DNA from: an uncultured Pseudoalteromonas sp.
GTDB lineage: Bacteria > Pseudomonadota > Gammaproteobacteria > Enterobacterales > Alteromonadaceae
Length of the DNA stretch: 64,000 nt
Reading direction: 5' to 3'
NCBI GenBank assembly: GCA_947493455.1
Contig: CANLRB010000007.1
Location: 162,229 to 226,228 of the forward strand
Both the position numbers and the translations under genes were made by a program. Position 1 is the stretch's first letter; the number at the start of each line of letters is the position of its first letter. A model generated the notes under the pieces. The model saw only the letters and a program-made list of their open reading frames with translations. It ran no database searches and was not told where the DNA came from. Shown here piece by piece: positions 36,918-45,812 of this stretch.

Positions 36918-38771
36918 CTAAAAGTTATATCTTATACCCGCATGAACTTGACGGCTGGCACCTTGGTAGAATGAAAGTACATCGCCAGTTTGCCAATCAC
37001 TATGAAATACATCTGTCACATACGTTTTATCACTAATATTATCAACTCTAAAATTAAACGAAAGATTGTTGAGCATTTGATAATTAGCGCTTAAATGCCA
37101 TAGCGAGTAACCGGGTAGATAGGTACCCGAATAGCTTGTTGAAGAAGAACGATAATCGAGTTCAAGTGCAATATTCCAAGCGTTAAATTGCTTTGCTACA
37201 GTCCAATTAACAGTGTTTTCAGAGCGTAGTACAAGTGCTTTGTCAGTATCACCATCTTTCGCATCGATATGAGCAAGATTGAGTTGGTTGTCAAAGCCTA
37301 TCAGTGTGAATTGAGAGGTAACTTCAATCCCTTTAATCTTTGCTTTGGCAATATTTTCAGGAATACCAGCGCCCCAACTAATCAAATTGTCGATATCGTT
37401 TTTAAATATAGCAAAATTAATGCTGGCACCTTCTAGAGCTAGGGTCGCACCGATTTCACTGCTTTGTGACTCTTCTGGTTGTAGGTCTGGGTTATTACCC
37501 CAAATCGAGCTCGCATCGTTAAATGATGGTGCTTTAAACCCAGTACCATGTGACGCTCTCAGTTGTACTTGCTCATTAATCGGCACACCCAATGAAAGGT
37601 TATAAGTCGTGTTATTACCAAAGTCACTATTATCGTCAATACGAGCGACCGCGTTTAGTTTAATACGCTTTTTATCAACATAGCCGCCGATATAAACACC
37701 GAGGTTTTCACGTGATTCGTCGGTGAACCCGGACACGGGATCCGTTGGGCCCGCCCACGCATTGACCGACTCATCGAGCTTTTCTTGCTGCCAATCTGCA
37801 CCCACGTTGACGTCAATTTCATCGCTTACTTGATGATTTAACAAGTAATTAAACTCTTGACGATCCGTTTCGTAATTAGATGGCTTGTGCCACTCACTCG
37901 GTTCAGACATGGTATTAAAATCTTTATCTTTGGCAATGCTAAATTGAAGTTTTTGTAGCACGCGTCCACTTTGCTTTTGCCAACGTAATGCACTTTGATA
38001 AGCTTCAAACTCTTGTAAGTCATCACCTCCAAAAGCATGATCATATGCAACATCACCTTCGCTGTGCTGAGCAATAAAACCAAATTCACCAAATTGCTGC
38101 GATGTATAAACTGCGTTTAAGCCAATATTCTTATTGGTGTAACCATCAGTATCAAGGGCAAGCGCTGAGGTTACGTCATAACCATCGGTATCTTCATACC
38201 CAGCATTGAGCGCTATTGAGTAATTATCGCCAACCACGCTGTAAGCAAGCTGTGCATTTTTATAGTTATTTGAACCCGTGTTCAGCGACACACTTGATGA
38301 GTCACCATTACGAGTAAAGATATGGATGACGCCTGCTAACGCATCAGAACCATACCAAGCAGCACGTGATCCTTTGATAATTTCGATACGTTCAATACTG
38401 TTAAGCGGTACAGTAGAAATCGACTTATACCCAGTTGATGCGGCACCGACTTTGACGCCATCAATAATGATTAATGAATGACTAGAACTTGCACCGCGTA
38501 CAAATAAACTCGAGTTTTGTCCTTGGCCACCGCGACGGACAACATCTATGCCAGCAACTTTTTCTAGTAAGCTGGGTAAATCACGTACATTTGATTTTTC
38601 AATCGCATCGCGTTCAATCACAGTAACTGTCGCTAAAACGTTTTCAATTGATTGCTCAATTTTATTCGCTGTAACGGTAATTTTTTCGATATCGTTAGTC
38701 GTTTTAGCAACAACAACAGTAGAAGAAAATGCTAAAGCCAAGCTCAAGCATACTTTTGATTTAGTAAACAT
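36918..38771 (-). CDS. btuB: TonB-dependent vitamin B12 receptor BtuB
   Basis: Outer-membrane cobalamin receptor. The 617-residue protein has a signal peptide (cleavage near VVA-KT), TonB box-like EKITVTAN, a plug domain with VIERDAIEKSNVRDLPSLL, SSLFVRGASSSHSLIIIDG and the SRAAWYGSDALAGVIHI segment, then a beta barrel ending HAGIRYNF with terminal Phe. ATG at 38771 is chosen over one eight codons upstream because it lies behind AGAGGATAAT and starts the signal peptide. A cobalamin riboswitch precedes it, which supports B12 as the substrate. Confidence 0.92.
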   Translation of the reverse strand: MFTKSKVCLSLALAFSSTVVVAKTTNDIEKITVTANKIEQSIENVLATVTVIERDAIEKSNVRDLPSLLEKVAGIDVVRRGGQGQNSSLFVRGASSSHSLIIIDGVKVGAASTGYKSISTVPLNSIERIEIIKGSRAAWYGSDALAGVIHIFTRNGDSSSVSLNTGSNNYKNAQLAYSVVGDNYSIALNAGYEDTDGYDVTSALALDTDGYTNKNIGLNAVYTSQQFGEFGFIAQHSEGDVAYDHAFGGDDLQEFEAYQSALRWQKQSGRVLQKLQFSIAKDKDFNTMSEPSEWHKPSNYETDRQEFNYLLNHQVSDEIDVNVGADWQQEKLDESVNAWAGPTDPVSGFTDESRENLGVYIGGYVDKKRIKLNAVARIDDNSDFGNNTTYNLSLGVPINEQVQLRASHGTGFKAPSFNDASSIWGNNPDLQPEESQSSEIGATLALEGASINFAIFKNDIDNLISWGAGIPENIAKAKIKGIEVTSQFTLIGFDNQLNLAHIDAKDGDTDKALVLRSENTVNWTVAKQFNAWNIALELDYRSSSTSYSGTYLPGYSLWHLSANYQMLNNLSFNFRVDNISDKTYVTDVFHSDWQTGDVLSFYQGASRQVHAGIRYNF

Positions 38772-38816
38772 ATTATCCTCTTGTGCCCACCGCACAACGT
38801 TTAATTAATCACTATT

Positions 38817-38920
38817 TAGGCCGGTCTCCGGGCTCTTTAGCCGAATAGGCTCAAATTACCGTTGCGGGGGCAGCGCAGGCTTTGGAGTGTTCCTCACTCG
38901 GTACCTTCTTCCCGATTATC
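38817..38920 (-). promoter_or_regulatory. Cobalamin riboswitch upstream of btuB
   Basis: On the minus strand the order of conserved blocks is CGGGAAGAAGGT, a short hairpin GAGTGAGGAACACTC, GCTGCCCCCGCAACGGTAA and a B12-box-like AGCCCGGAGACCGGCC, the core of the cobalamin riboswitch. The usual GCCACTG arm before the B12 box is replaced by a short hairpin AGCC-TATTC-GGCT, so this looks like a reduced class. About 20 nt further on a stem TTGTGC/GCACAA (38781-38797) abuts the GAGG ribosome-binding site, suggesting translational control. Confidence 0.88.
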
Positions 38921-39133
38921 TTATATTCGTTAATTATTAACGTAAATCATGTACATGTGATTAACGAAGTATCAAGCACCTAAATGCTGAAGTTTTGAAA
39001 GGGCGTATTTTGAAGATAAATAGCGGCTGAGTCAACAGATGTTTAGACGTCTAAAATTTAATTTAACGATAGCCTTATTGACTATTCGCAGGGTATTTAG
39101 ACGCCACCCTGCGAATACGAATGACTAACGAGG

Positions 39134-39616
39134 TTAATCTCTAAAGTTTTTGAATTGAAACGGTTGGCCGAGATCAGCTTCGCGAATAAGTTGCATTACA
39201 CCTTGCAAATCATCACGTTTTTTACCAGTTACGCGTACCTCTTCACCTTGAATTGCAGCTTGTACTTTAGCTTTAGAGTCCTTGATTATCTTAACTATTT
39301 TTTTACTAACATCCTTTTCAATACCTTGTTTAATAAGCACTTGCTGAGAGTAGGTTTTACCAGTATGCACGACATCTTTTACTTCAAAGCTTTTAACATC
39401 AAGACCACGCTTTACAGCCTTTGCAGCTAAAATATCGAACATTTGATTCAATTGAAAATCGGCATCCGCTTTCATTGTGATAATTTCTTTTGCAAACTCA
39501 AATGAAGCTTCAACACCTCTAAAATCGTATCGAGTATCAAGTTCTCGATTTGAATTGTCTACCGCGTTACGTGCTTCTGTCATTTCAACTTCTGATACAA
39601 TATCAAATGATGGCAT
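39134..39616 (-). CDS. yajQ: YajQ-family nucleotide-binding protein
   Basis: A 160-residue cytoplasmic protein with two RRM-like halves: [23 protein letters not shown] and [23 protein letters not shown]-type short motifs, ending [16 protein letters not shown]. YajQ-family members bind c-di-GMP in some bacteria (shown in Xanthomonas and Pseudomonas) and RNA has been suggested. Single gene; a fitting effector in a window that also holds two c-di-GMP enzymes, though no link is shown. Confidence 0.95.
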   Translation of the reverse strand: MPSFDIVSEVEMTEARNAVDNSNRELDTRYDFRGVEASFEFAKEIITMKADADFQLNQMFDILAAKAVKRGLDVKSFEVKDVVHTGKTYSQQVLIKQGIEKDVSKKIVKIIKDSKAKVQAAIQGEEVRVTGKKRDDLQGVMQLIREADLGQPFQFKNFRD

Positions 39617-39773
39617 GGGTTTTCTCCAAAAAAATTAATGACAAAATTATATCGTGTGCTCAATTAACATAGCAATCATTTCCTGATAGGTTGAATTTGA
39701 AACATAATGTGTCGTCACTTCCTGGAGCAAAAAAAGCTGATATACTAAGGCCTGCATTTATTGGGGTCTGTTT

Positions 39774-40127
39774 GTGAAACGCATTTATTATCAAATCTTA
39801 TTCATCCTACTGTTATTAATTTGTACCGCGCTCTTCTTTAAAGAAGTCAGTAGTGGTGGGATCCGATTCCCACATATTGATAAAGTAGCTCATTTTGGTG
39901 TCTTTTTTATACTCGCCGCTCTTTTTAAACGCGCCATGACGCTGCCTAATTGGGGCTACATATTAGTGCTTGCTTTTTATGGAGCCGCAGTCGAGCTTAT
40001 TCAAGGAACTTTGCCTCATCGCTTTGCGTCATTTGCAGATTTTATTGCCGACATCGCTGGGATTTTATGTTACTTAGCCTGTCACGCAGGTTGGCAGCAA
40101 CTTCGAAAACGCAACCATCATGAATAA
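39774..40127 (+). CDS. VanZ-family membrane protein
   Basis: A 117-residue inner-membrane protein with four hydrophobic segments and the VanZ-type signature FPHIDKVAHFGVFFILAAL and GAAVELIQGTLPHRFASFADFIAD. The family is named after a teicoplanin-resistance gene but most chromosomal members have no known function. Start may be GTG at 39774. It overlaps panE by 8 bp, so the two are in one unit. Confidence 0.85.
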   Translation: MKRIYYQILFILLLLICTALFFKEVSSGGIRFPHIDKVAHFGVFFILAALFKRAMTLPNWGYILVLAFYGAAVELIQGTLPHRFASFADFIADIAGILCYLACHAGWQQLRKRNHHE

Positions 40128-41025
40128 CCCTATTCATATTTTGGGCAGCGGTTCAATTGGACTGCTTTTTGCTAACTACTTTTCGAAAGCTCATCCTGTT
40201 ACATTAATCACACGAAAAGACAACACAAAACAGCAAATAATCAGCTATCGCCACCAGCAAGAGACACGCACCTTCATGGTCACTTGTGCGACCGCTTGCA
40301 ATACACACAATATTCAACAGCTATTTTTACCCGTAAAAAGTTACCAAGTGGAAGATGCATTTTTAAGTATCAAAGAACACTTAGCGGATAATGCGATTAT
40401 TATATTGAGCCATAATGGCATGGGCCTCACCGAGTCAATCTCACAACACCTAACAGCGAATCAGCAACTTTACTTTATCTCAACCAGCATGGGCGCATTA
40501 AAAGAGCAATGCTTTTCAGTCAATCATACTGGGCTCGGTATTTCTTCAATCGGAGCAGTCAACTTAGCAGCTAAAGACAAACTAGATTGTATGTTTAATC
40601 AACTCAGTTCAATTGTGCCCAACTTGCAAATTGAATATAAGTTACCCGACCTTCTATGGCGTAAATTACTTATTAATATCGCGATTAACCCTTTAACGAC
40701 GCTTCATCAGGTTAAAAACGGACAGCTTATCAGACCCCAATTTAGTTTACTTATTCTCAACTTGATAAACGAAACCATTAACGTTGCCAAGGCGTGTGGT
40801 GTCGAGCTTGCGCTCGCATCAACACTCGAAAGTGTATATTCAGTTATTTCTCGAACGGCCGACAATTACTCATCAATGAATCGAGATGTATATTACAGGC
40901 GACAAACAGAAATTGATGCTATTACTGGCTATGTAATAAAAAAAGGGCTACAACATAATATTGCAACCCCTTTTAATACCGCGATAATGAACGCTATTCA
41001 GGACGATAAACTTTCACTTTCGTAA
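40120..41025 (+). CDS. panE: 2-dehydropantoate 2-reductase PanE
   Basis: NADPH-dependent ketopantoate reductase of the pantothenate pathway. The 301 residues begin IHILGSGSIGLLFANYF (nucleotide-binding glycine motif), with LPVKSYQVEDAF, LSHNGMG and the catalytic-site region LLWRKLLINIAINPLTTLHQVKNG (Lys and Asn residues within LWRKLLINIAINP), typical of PanE. Starts inside the vanZ-like gene. Its 3' end overlaps thiI tail to tail by 32 bp. Confidence 0.9.
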   Translation: MNNPIHILGSGSIGLLFANYFSKAHPVTLITRKDNTKQQIISYRHQQETRTFMVTCATACNTHNIQQLFLPVKSYQVEDAFLSIKEHLADNAIIILSHNGMGLTESISQHLTANQQLYFISTSMGALKEQCFSVNHTGLGISSIGAVNLAAKDKLDCMFNQLSSIVPNLQIEYKLPDLLWRKLLINIAINPLTTLHQVKNGQLIRPQFSLLILNLINETINVAKACGVELALASTLESVYSVISRTADNYSSMNRDVYYRRQTEIDAITGYVIKKGLQHNIATPFNTAIMNAIQDDKLSLS

Positions 41026-42454
41026 AGCCATTTTCATGTAAAATAAGCGCTTGAAGTTGGCTCATCACACCCTTTTTACAATAAAGGTAGTAATCCTTAT
41101 CTTGTGGCAAATCGCCAAATTGGGTCGCGAGTCGATAGAAAGGTAAGTGCATTACTTCAACATGATCAAGTTCGAGCGGTTCGTCATCTTCTTCTTCCGG
41201 TGAGCGGATATCCAGTACCACCGCATCACTTGGTAAATCAGCCACCGACTCAGCTTCTTTTACTTCTTCTTTACTTTCTTTTTCAATGTCGCGAATATCC
41301 ATCACGCGCGCGTTGTCGATCACCGTATTGAGCACGTCAAAATCAAATTTCGATTCTTCTTCTTCAATTACGGAAAGTTTTGCTTTTACAGTCGGCTTTT
41401 TAGAAATTACACCGCAATATTCGGGCATGGTTTCTGACATTTCAGCGGTACCAATGCGACGAGCTAAATCAATAATTTCTTGTTTATCATGCTGAATGAG
41501 TGGTCTCAGGATTAGTGTATCTGTCACCCGATCTATTACATTTAAATTTGCTAAAGTTTGGCTAGAGACCTGTCCTAGACTCTCGCCTGTTACGAGCGCC
41601 TGAATACCTAATTTATCGGCAACTTGGCTACCCGCTCGCATCATCATCCGCTTCAGTACCACGCCCATTTGCGAGTTTTCTACGTTTTCAAGAATTTCTG
41701 CAACGACTGGTTCAAAATCAATCGCAATAAACTTCACGCGGTGGCTGGCACTAAATTGCTTCCACAAATAAAAACTGGCTTGCTTAACGCCGATTTCATG
41801 AGCCGCACCACCGAGATTGAAAAATAAAAAGTGTGTTCGAGTTCCTTTTCGAATCATCAAATAGCTCGCGACACTCGAGTCAAAGCCCCCAGACATGAGT
41901 GATAACACATCTTCTTGTGTTGGTAATGGGAATCCGCCCATACCAAAATGAGTTTCTTTGACAATATAAGCAAACTCATTTTTAACTTCAATTTTAACCG
42001 TCACCTCAGGCTTACTTAGCTTAACGCTCGCCCCTTCAACATATTGATTGAGGCCACCGCCAACGTAACGCTCAACATCACTTGACGTAAAGTCATGAGA
42101 ACCTTGGCGCTTACAACGAACACAGAAGGTTTTCCCCTGAATGGCTGGAGCAACCAGTGCCAAAGCCTCTTGATAAATATCATCAAGCGTTTCAAATTTG
42201 GTTTCTTGAACTTCAATAAATTGGACAATGCCCGGAACACGTTTCAATGCATCCACTAAACCGTCGCGAACATGTTGCTCGCTCGACGGGGATACCACCG
42301 TGATATTATCCCAGTTTTTATGAACCTTAGCGTGTTCATCAACTTGAGACGTCAATATTTTAATATTTGAAGTGAGAATTTTAGTAAAGCGCTTGCGTAC
42401 TGATTTACTTTTAATGGCAATTTCAGGGTGCAGCTTAACAATAAATTTGAACAT
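40994..42454 (-). CDS. thiI: tRNA 4-thiouridine synthase / thiamine sulfur carrier ThiI with rhodanese domain
   Basis: Transfers sulfur to tRNA U8 and to ThiS. The 486 residues contain a ferredoxin-like/THUMP region (about 1-165), a PP-loop ATPase with SLMSGGFDSSVASY (about 185-198), VTGESLGQVSSQTLANL, MPEYCGVISKKPTVKA, and a C-terminal rhodanese domain (about 400-486) with active-site YCKKGVMSQ. This is the long gammaproteobacterial form. Single gene. Confidence 0.96.
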   Translation of the reverse strand: MFKFIVKLHPEIAIKSKSVRKRFTKILTSNIKILTSQVDEHAKVHKNWDNITVVSPSSEQHVRDGLVDALKRVPGIVQFIEVQETKFETLDDIYQEALALVAPAIQGKTFCVRCKRQGSHDFTSSDVERYVGGGLNQYVEGASVKLSKPEVTVKIEVKNEFAYIVKETHFGMGGFPLPTQEDVLSLMSGGFDSSVASYLMIRKGTRTHFLFFNLGGAAHEIGVKQASFYLWKQFSASHRVKFIAIDFEPVVAEILENVENSQMGVVLKRMMMRAGSQVADKLGIQALVTGESLGQVSSQTLANLNVIDRVTDTLILRPLIQHDKQEIIDLARRIGTAEMSETMPEYCGVISKKPTVKAKLSVIEEEESKFDFDVLNTVIDNARVMDIRDIEKESKEEVKEAESVADLPSDAVVLDIRSPEEEDDEPLELDHVEVMHLPFYRLATQFGDLPQDKDYYLYCKKGVMSQLQALILHENGFTKVKVYRPE

Positions 42455-42610
42455 CTTTGGTACTCTTTTGGCGTTAAGCTTTTAATTATACCAAGAGAGA
42501 GTGAGAACTGACTAGTTTCGGATCAGAATAATTTAAGATGCTCTAATTCAAACAACAAAGCACCAATGTGTAAACAATCTTTTTTAACTTCGGCTATTGC
42601 AGTGTAATTG

Positions 42611-42688
42611 TTATTGCAATAAGACAGCGCACGCCGCTATAGCGAGTATGCACAATGCAGCCAATGCTTGTTTTTGTGTTTTTTCCAT
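42611..42688 (-). CDS. Possible 25-residue hydrophobic peptide
   Basis: A short frame MEKTQKQALAALCILAIAAC... ending LLQ is preceded by AGAGAGGAATTGCC, a good ribosome-binding site. It would be a charged head followed by one short membrane segment, the size and shape of small membrane regulatory proteins. It lies alone in the 400 bp between thiI and the next gene. Without homologues or expression data this remains tentative. Confidence 0.4.
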   Translation of the reverse strand: MEKTQKQALAALCILAIAACAVLLQ

Positions 42689-42780
42689 GGCAATTCCTCT
42701 CTTAGTTAAATTACCAATATAACCACCAAAATGAAAAACTTAAAATAAATTAAAATTATATAAAGAACAATTTATATACA

Positions 42781-42815
42781 AAAAAAGGCCATAACTAAAA
42801 ATTCAGTTATGGCCT
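42781..42815 (-). terminator. Terminator after the small gene at 42863
   Basis: An 11-bp perfect stem AGGCCATAACT / AGTTATGGCCT (42786-42796, 42805-42815) is followed on the minus strand by a run of six T residues. Confidence 0.85.
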
Positions 42816-42862
42816 AAACTCGAGTCCCCAAACTCGCAACTGGTAGCTAACAAATGCGCGCG

Positions 42863-43039
42863 TTATTTTGCGTCGGCTCTGTTAGTCAAATTCGCTAATT
42901 CTCTTCGTATTTCATCAAGGTACGGATCGTTGTAATCTAGTGCTTTGAATTCGTTTAAGCAAGCCTGATATAGGCTTTGCTTATCGCCATTAAGCGAAAA
43001 AAAGCAATTTTTTTGATTTATCTCAATACTTGTATCCAT
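42863..43039 (-). CDS. Hypothetical 58-residue protein
   Basis: Not recognised. The short acidic-to-neutral product (MDTSIEINQKNCFFSL...) looks soluble and helical in its second half (SLYQACLNEFKAL, DEIRRELANLTN). The ATG at 43039 has AAAGGGACTGGCG upstream; a longer reading from 43159 adds 40 residues of less protein-like sequence and has only AGAG upstream. The strong terminator behind it supports a real transcript. Confidence 0.55.
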   Translation of the reverse strand: MDTSIEINQKNCFFSLNGDKQSLYQACLNEFKALDYNDPYLDEIRRELANLTNRADAK

Positions 43040-43411
43040 CGCCAGTCCCTTTACTGATACCAAGTGTCCCTGTCTATGTAGCCAGTTTATAAAGAACGTT
43101 GGTCCCTGAATAGCGACAAAGATTATTCGTGTTTTTGAAATATTTATGAAACATTTCATCTAGCTCTTTTAAAACAACAGGTTAGAATAAAAACTCTTAT
43201 CAAAATCAGCCTTTGGTATGAATTTTATCGTTAATATCCGACCTGCTTTGAGATATATCTCACAAATCTATATGGCAATCTCTTTTAACAGTTAAAAATC
43301 GACATTTTCATTAACATTTATAATTAAATTAGGTAGTTAATAACGAAAGTTTTCTATTTATTTGCTTCTATGCTATTTATATCTAAACACCATAATAAAG
43401 ATAGACAGCGC

Positions 43412-44104
43412 ATGATCACTTTGTATCAATTTCCCCCAGCATTTGGTTTAGCCAATGCCAGCCCTTTTTGCATGAAAGTCGAAGCATATTGCGCGCTAGC
43501 AAAGATTGATTATCAAAACAAATACACTACATCGAGCAGTAAAATGCCACTTGGAAAACTGCCATCGGCGCACATTAACGGGCAGCTCATCGCAGATTCA
43601 AGCTTAATAATTAACGAGTTAGAAAAGCAGTTTAAAATAGAGGATACACTCACACCAAATGGGCACGCACACGGCTATTTATTGCAAATACTTTGCGAAG
43701 AGCAATTATATTGGGCACTGGTTTACAGTCGCTGGCTTGATGATGATTTTTGGCCAATTACCGAGCAAACGTTTTTCGCAAAAATGCCATTATTATTAAG
43801 ATTAATCGTACCCAAGTTACTACGAAAAAGGGCGTGGAAAAACCTACACGGTCAAGGAATGGGCCGCCACACTAAACAAACAATTTACGGTAATGCGATC
43901 ATTGCAATCGAACATTTATCAGAGCTATTAGGTGAGCAAGACTACTTTGTTAGCAATAATATGACTAAATATGATTGCGCAATTTACCCGGTGCTCAGCA
44001 ATATTTTAAATGGTAACCTAGCATCGCCATTACAAGCGGGCGTTGCGAAGCACGATAATCTTGTCAGTTATATAGCGCGGTGCAATCAAACCTGCGGCAT
44101 CTAA
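43412..44104 (+). CDS. Glutathione S-transferase-like protein
   Basis: A 230-residue protein with a thioredoxin-fold N-terminal domain (ITLYQFPPAFGLANASPFCMKVEAY region: SPFCMKVE motif, then KLPSAHINGQLIADSSLII giving the glutathione-binding Asp-Ser) and an all-helical C-terminal domain. It resembles the GST/metaxin-like branch (DUF4112-free, with LPSA and IADSS motifs) rather than classical detoxifying GSTs. An in-frame ATG at 43370 would add 14 residues before the fold; 43412 is preferred. Substrate unknown. Confidence 0.8.
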   Translation: MITLYQFPPAFGLANASPFCMKVEAYCALAKIDYQNKYTTSSSKMPLGKLPSAHINGQLIADSSLIINELEKQFKIEDTLTPNGHAHGYLLQILCEEQLYWALVYSRWLDDDFWPITEQTFFAKMPLLLRLIVPKLLRKRAWKNLHGQGMGRHTKQTIYGNAIIAIEHLSELLGEQDYFVSNNMTKYDCAIYPVLSNILNGNLASPLQAGVAKHDNLVSYIARCNQTCGI

Positions 44105-44322
44105 TAGAATAAGTTTTTTAAACGACAATCTAAAAATGTATGCCGCTCACTTGTTATCGATACACCAAATCTGACCAGATAGAAACAAAAACAACACAAA
44201 TAGTATACATTCATTTACAACCAACAACCTGTTCCAGTTTGACGTACAACATGCGCCTTCTATAGTTAAATTGAGTTACAAAAAACGCAATAAAACAAAA
44301 AACTTAACAGGTTATTTACAAT

Positions 44323-45459
44323 ATGAAATTAACATCTCTCACAATCGCAGTCTCAATCGCACTGACATCACCTCAACTCATTGCCGCACCGACAAATAAC
44401 GGCGCAGCAGCTGATATTGAAATCCAAAACACATGTATTGTTCGATTTAATGATTCCGTGTCAAAGTTTGACGTTGAAGGTAAAGCACGCGGTATGGTGG
44501 CCAAAGCAAATGCACAAGCAAAACATATCTATAAAAATTCAATTAAAGGTATGGCCGTCAATATGAACTGTGAACAAGCGAAAACAACGTTTGCTGGCAG
44601 CGCTGATATTATGAGGTTTACTCCGGATGGAAAAGTATATGCAAATCCAAAACCAAATAAAGGAAAGCCTGGCGGCGGTGGCTCACAAACTCAAACTACG
44701 CCATGGAGTGTGATTCGCGTGGGCGGTCCAGTTGATGGTTCAAACTACACTGCGTGGGTACTCGACACTGGCATTGACCTAGACCATCCAGATCTCAATG
44801 TTGATAGTAGCAACGGGTTTTCAGCGTTCACTAAAGGACGCAATGCCGGAATGGATGACGGCAATGGTCACGGTACCCACGTAGCTGGAACCATAGCTGC
44901 ACTCAACAATAGCATTGATGTCGTCGGTGTCGCTGCTGGAGCTACTGTTATCCCTGTAAAAGTACTTGATTCTCGAGGCTCTGGAAGTTGGTCTGGCGTA
45001 CTTGCTGGAATCGATCATGTGGGTGCGAATGCAAATGCGGGGGATTGTGCAAATATGAGCTTAGGCGGTGGCTTTAACCAAGAGTTAAATGATGCGGTCG
45101 AAAATGCGGCTCAACAATCGGGTGCATTTTTTGTTGTTGCTGCTGGTAATGAAAGTCAAAATACAGCAAATGTATCACCAGCGAGTGCGAGTGGAAATCG
45201 CGTATTTACTATCTCTGCTACTGACTCAAATGATAACTTTGCGAGTTTTTCAAATTATGGCAGCCACGTCGACTATGCGGCTCCTGGGGTAAGCATATTA
45301 TCAACCAAAAAAGGCGGTGGCACGACAACAATGTCAGGTACCTCTATGGCCGCGCCGGCTGCATGCGCTGTATTGATGATGACCAATGGTAACCCATCGA
45401 CCGACGGTACAGCGTCGGGTGACCCTGATGGCAATGCAGACCGCATTATTCATTTATAA
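44323..45459 (+). CDS. Secreted subtilisin-like serine protease (S8)
   Basis: A 378-residue exported protease: signal peptide (cleavage near LIA-AP), an I9-like propeptide (about 35-105, with CIVRFNDSV), a Gly/Pro-rich linker (PKPNKGKPGGGG) and the S8 catalytic domain with Asp148 in WVLDTGID, His183 in NGHGTHVAG and Ser341 in SGTSMAAP; NMSLGGG and AAGNES mark the oxyanion region. All catalytic residues are present. No C-terminal sorting domain. The 218 bp upstream hold no other gene. Confidence 0.95.
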   Translation: MKLTSLTIAVSIALTSPQLIAAPTNNGAAADIEIQNTCIVRFNDSVSKFDVEGKARGMVAKANAQAKHIYKNSIKGMAVNMNCEQAKTTFAGSADIMRFTPDGKVYANPKPNKGKPGGGGSQTQTTPWSVIRVGGPVDGSNYTAWVLDTGIDLDHPDLNVDSSNGFSAFTKGRNAGMDDGNGHGTHVAGTIAALNNSIDVVGVAAGATVIPVKVLDSRGSGSWSGVLAGIDHVGANANAGDCANMSLGGGFNQELNDAVENAAQQSGAFFVVAAGNESQNTANVSPASASGNRVFTISATDSNDNFASFSNYGSHVDYAAPGVSILSTKKGGGTTTMSGTSMAAPAACAVLMMTNGNPSTDGTASGDPDGNADRIIHL

Positions 45460-45477
45460 AATTAATTAGTCATTTCT

Positions 45478-45504
45478 AAGGCCACGCAAGTGGCCTTTTT
45501 CTTT
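45478..45504 (+). terminator. Terminator after the subtilisin gene
   Basis: Stem GGCCAC/GTGGCC with a GCAA loop (45480-45495) followed by TTTTTCTTTC, 20 bp after the protease stop. Confidence 0.85.
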
Positions 45505-45610
45505 CAAGTCCAACATTACTTCCAGAGTTACTGGATATTCGCTTCTATGAACTTTGATGGTTCCACTCTTCTTTTAGGTATCGCTGCCAAGAGTTAGCTC
45601 TCTCAAGCAA

Positions 45611-45637
45611 CAAAAAAGGTCACCGAAGTGACCTTTT
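45611..45637. terminator. Hairpin terminator in the distal purL-tail repeat
   Basis: Stem GGTCAC/GTGACC with CGAA loop (45618-45633), A-run on one side and T-run on the other, so it can work in both directions. Confidence 0.75.
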
Positions 45638-45768
45638 CTAAAGAGCTACATATTAACTCAATTAACCCACGTTTTTACGTGCGTTACGGAACGTGCGAAT
45701 CCATGGGCTATCTTCTTTCCACTCATGTCGAGGGGATCGCTGCCAAGAGTTAGCTTTCTTCAAGAAAC

Positions 45769-45796
45769 AAAAAAGGTCGCATGAGCGACCTTTTTC
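45769..45796 (-). terminator. purL terminator
   Basis: Stem AAAAGGTCGC/GCGACCTTTTT with ATGA loop, 17 bp beyond the purL stop. The T-run on the minus strand serves purL. Confidence 0.85.
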
Positions 45797-45812
45797 ATAC
45801 TACAGTTCTCAA

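Larger units (their letters stand above)
45570..45812 (-). repeat. Tandem degenerate copies of the purL 3' end with terminators
   Basis: Bases 45659-45726 repeat 45810-45877 (the last codons and stop of purL) with three differences in 68 bp; both copies then share GCCAAGAGTTAGCT. A third, more decayed copy is recognisable at about 45570-45619, sharing ATCGCTGCCAAGAGTTAGCT and CAACAAAAAAGGTC with the second. Unit length is about 150 bp. Each unit carries its own hairpin terminator. The stretch has no separate gene. Confidence 0.85.

Noticed and set aside
39774-40127. Antibiotic-resistance gene vanZ
   Set aside because: The protein only shares the VanZ family fold; chromosomal members without the van cluster are not resistance genes.
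45659-45760. Short expressed gene from the duplicated purL tail
   Set aside because: The copy has no start codon with a ribosome-binding site and lies behind the purL terminator; treated as a repeat.
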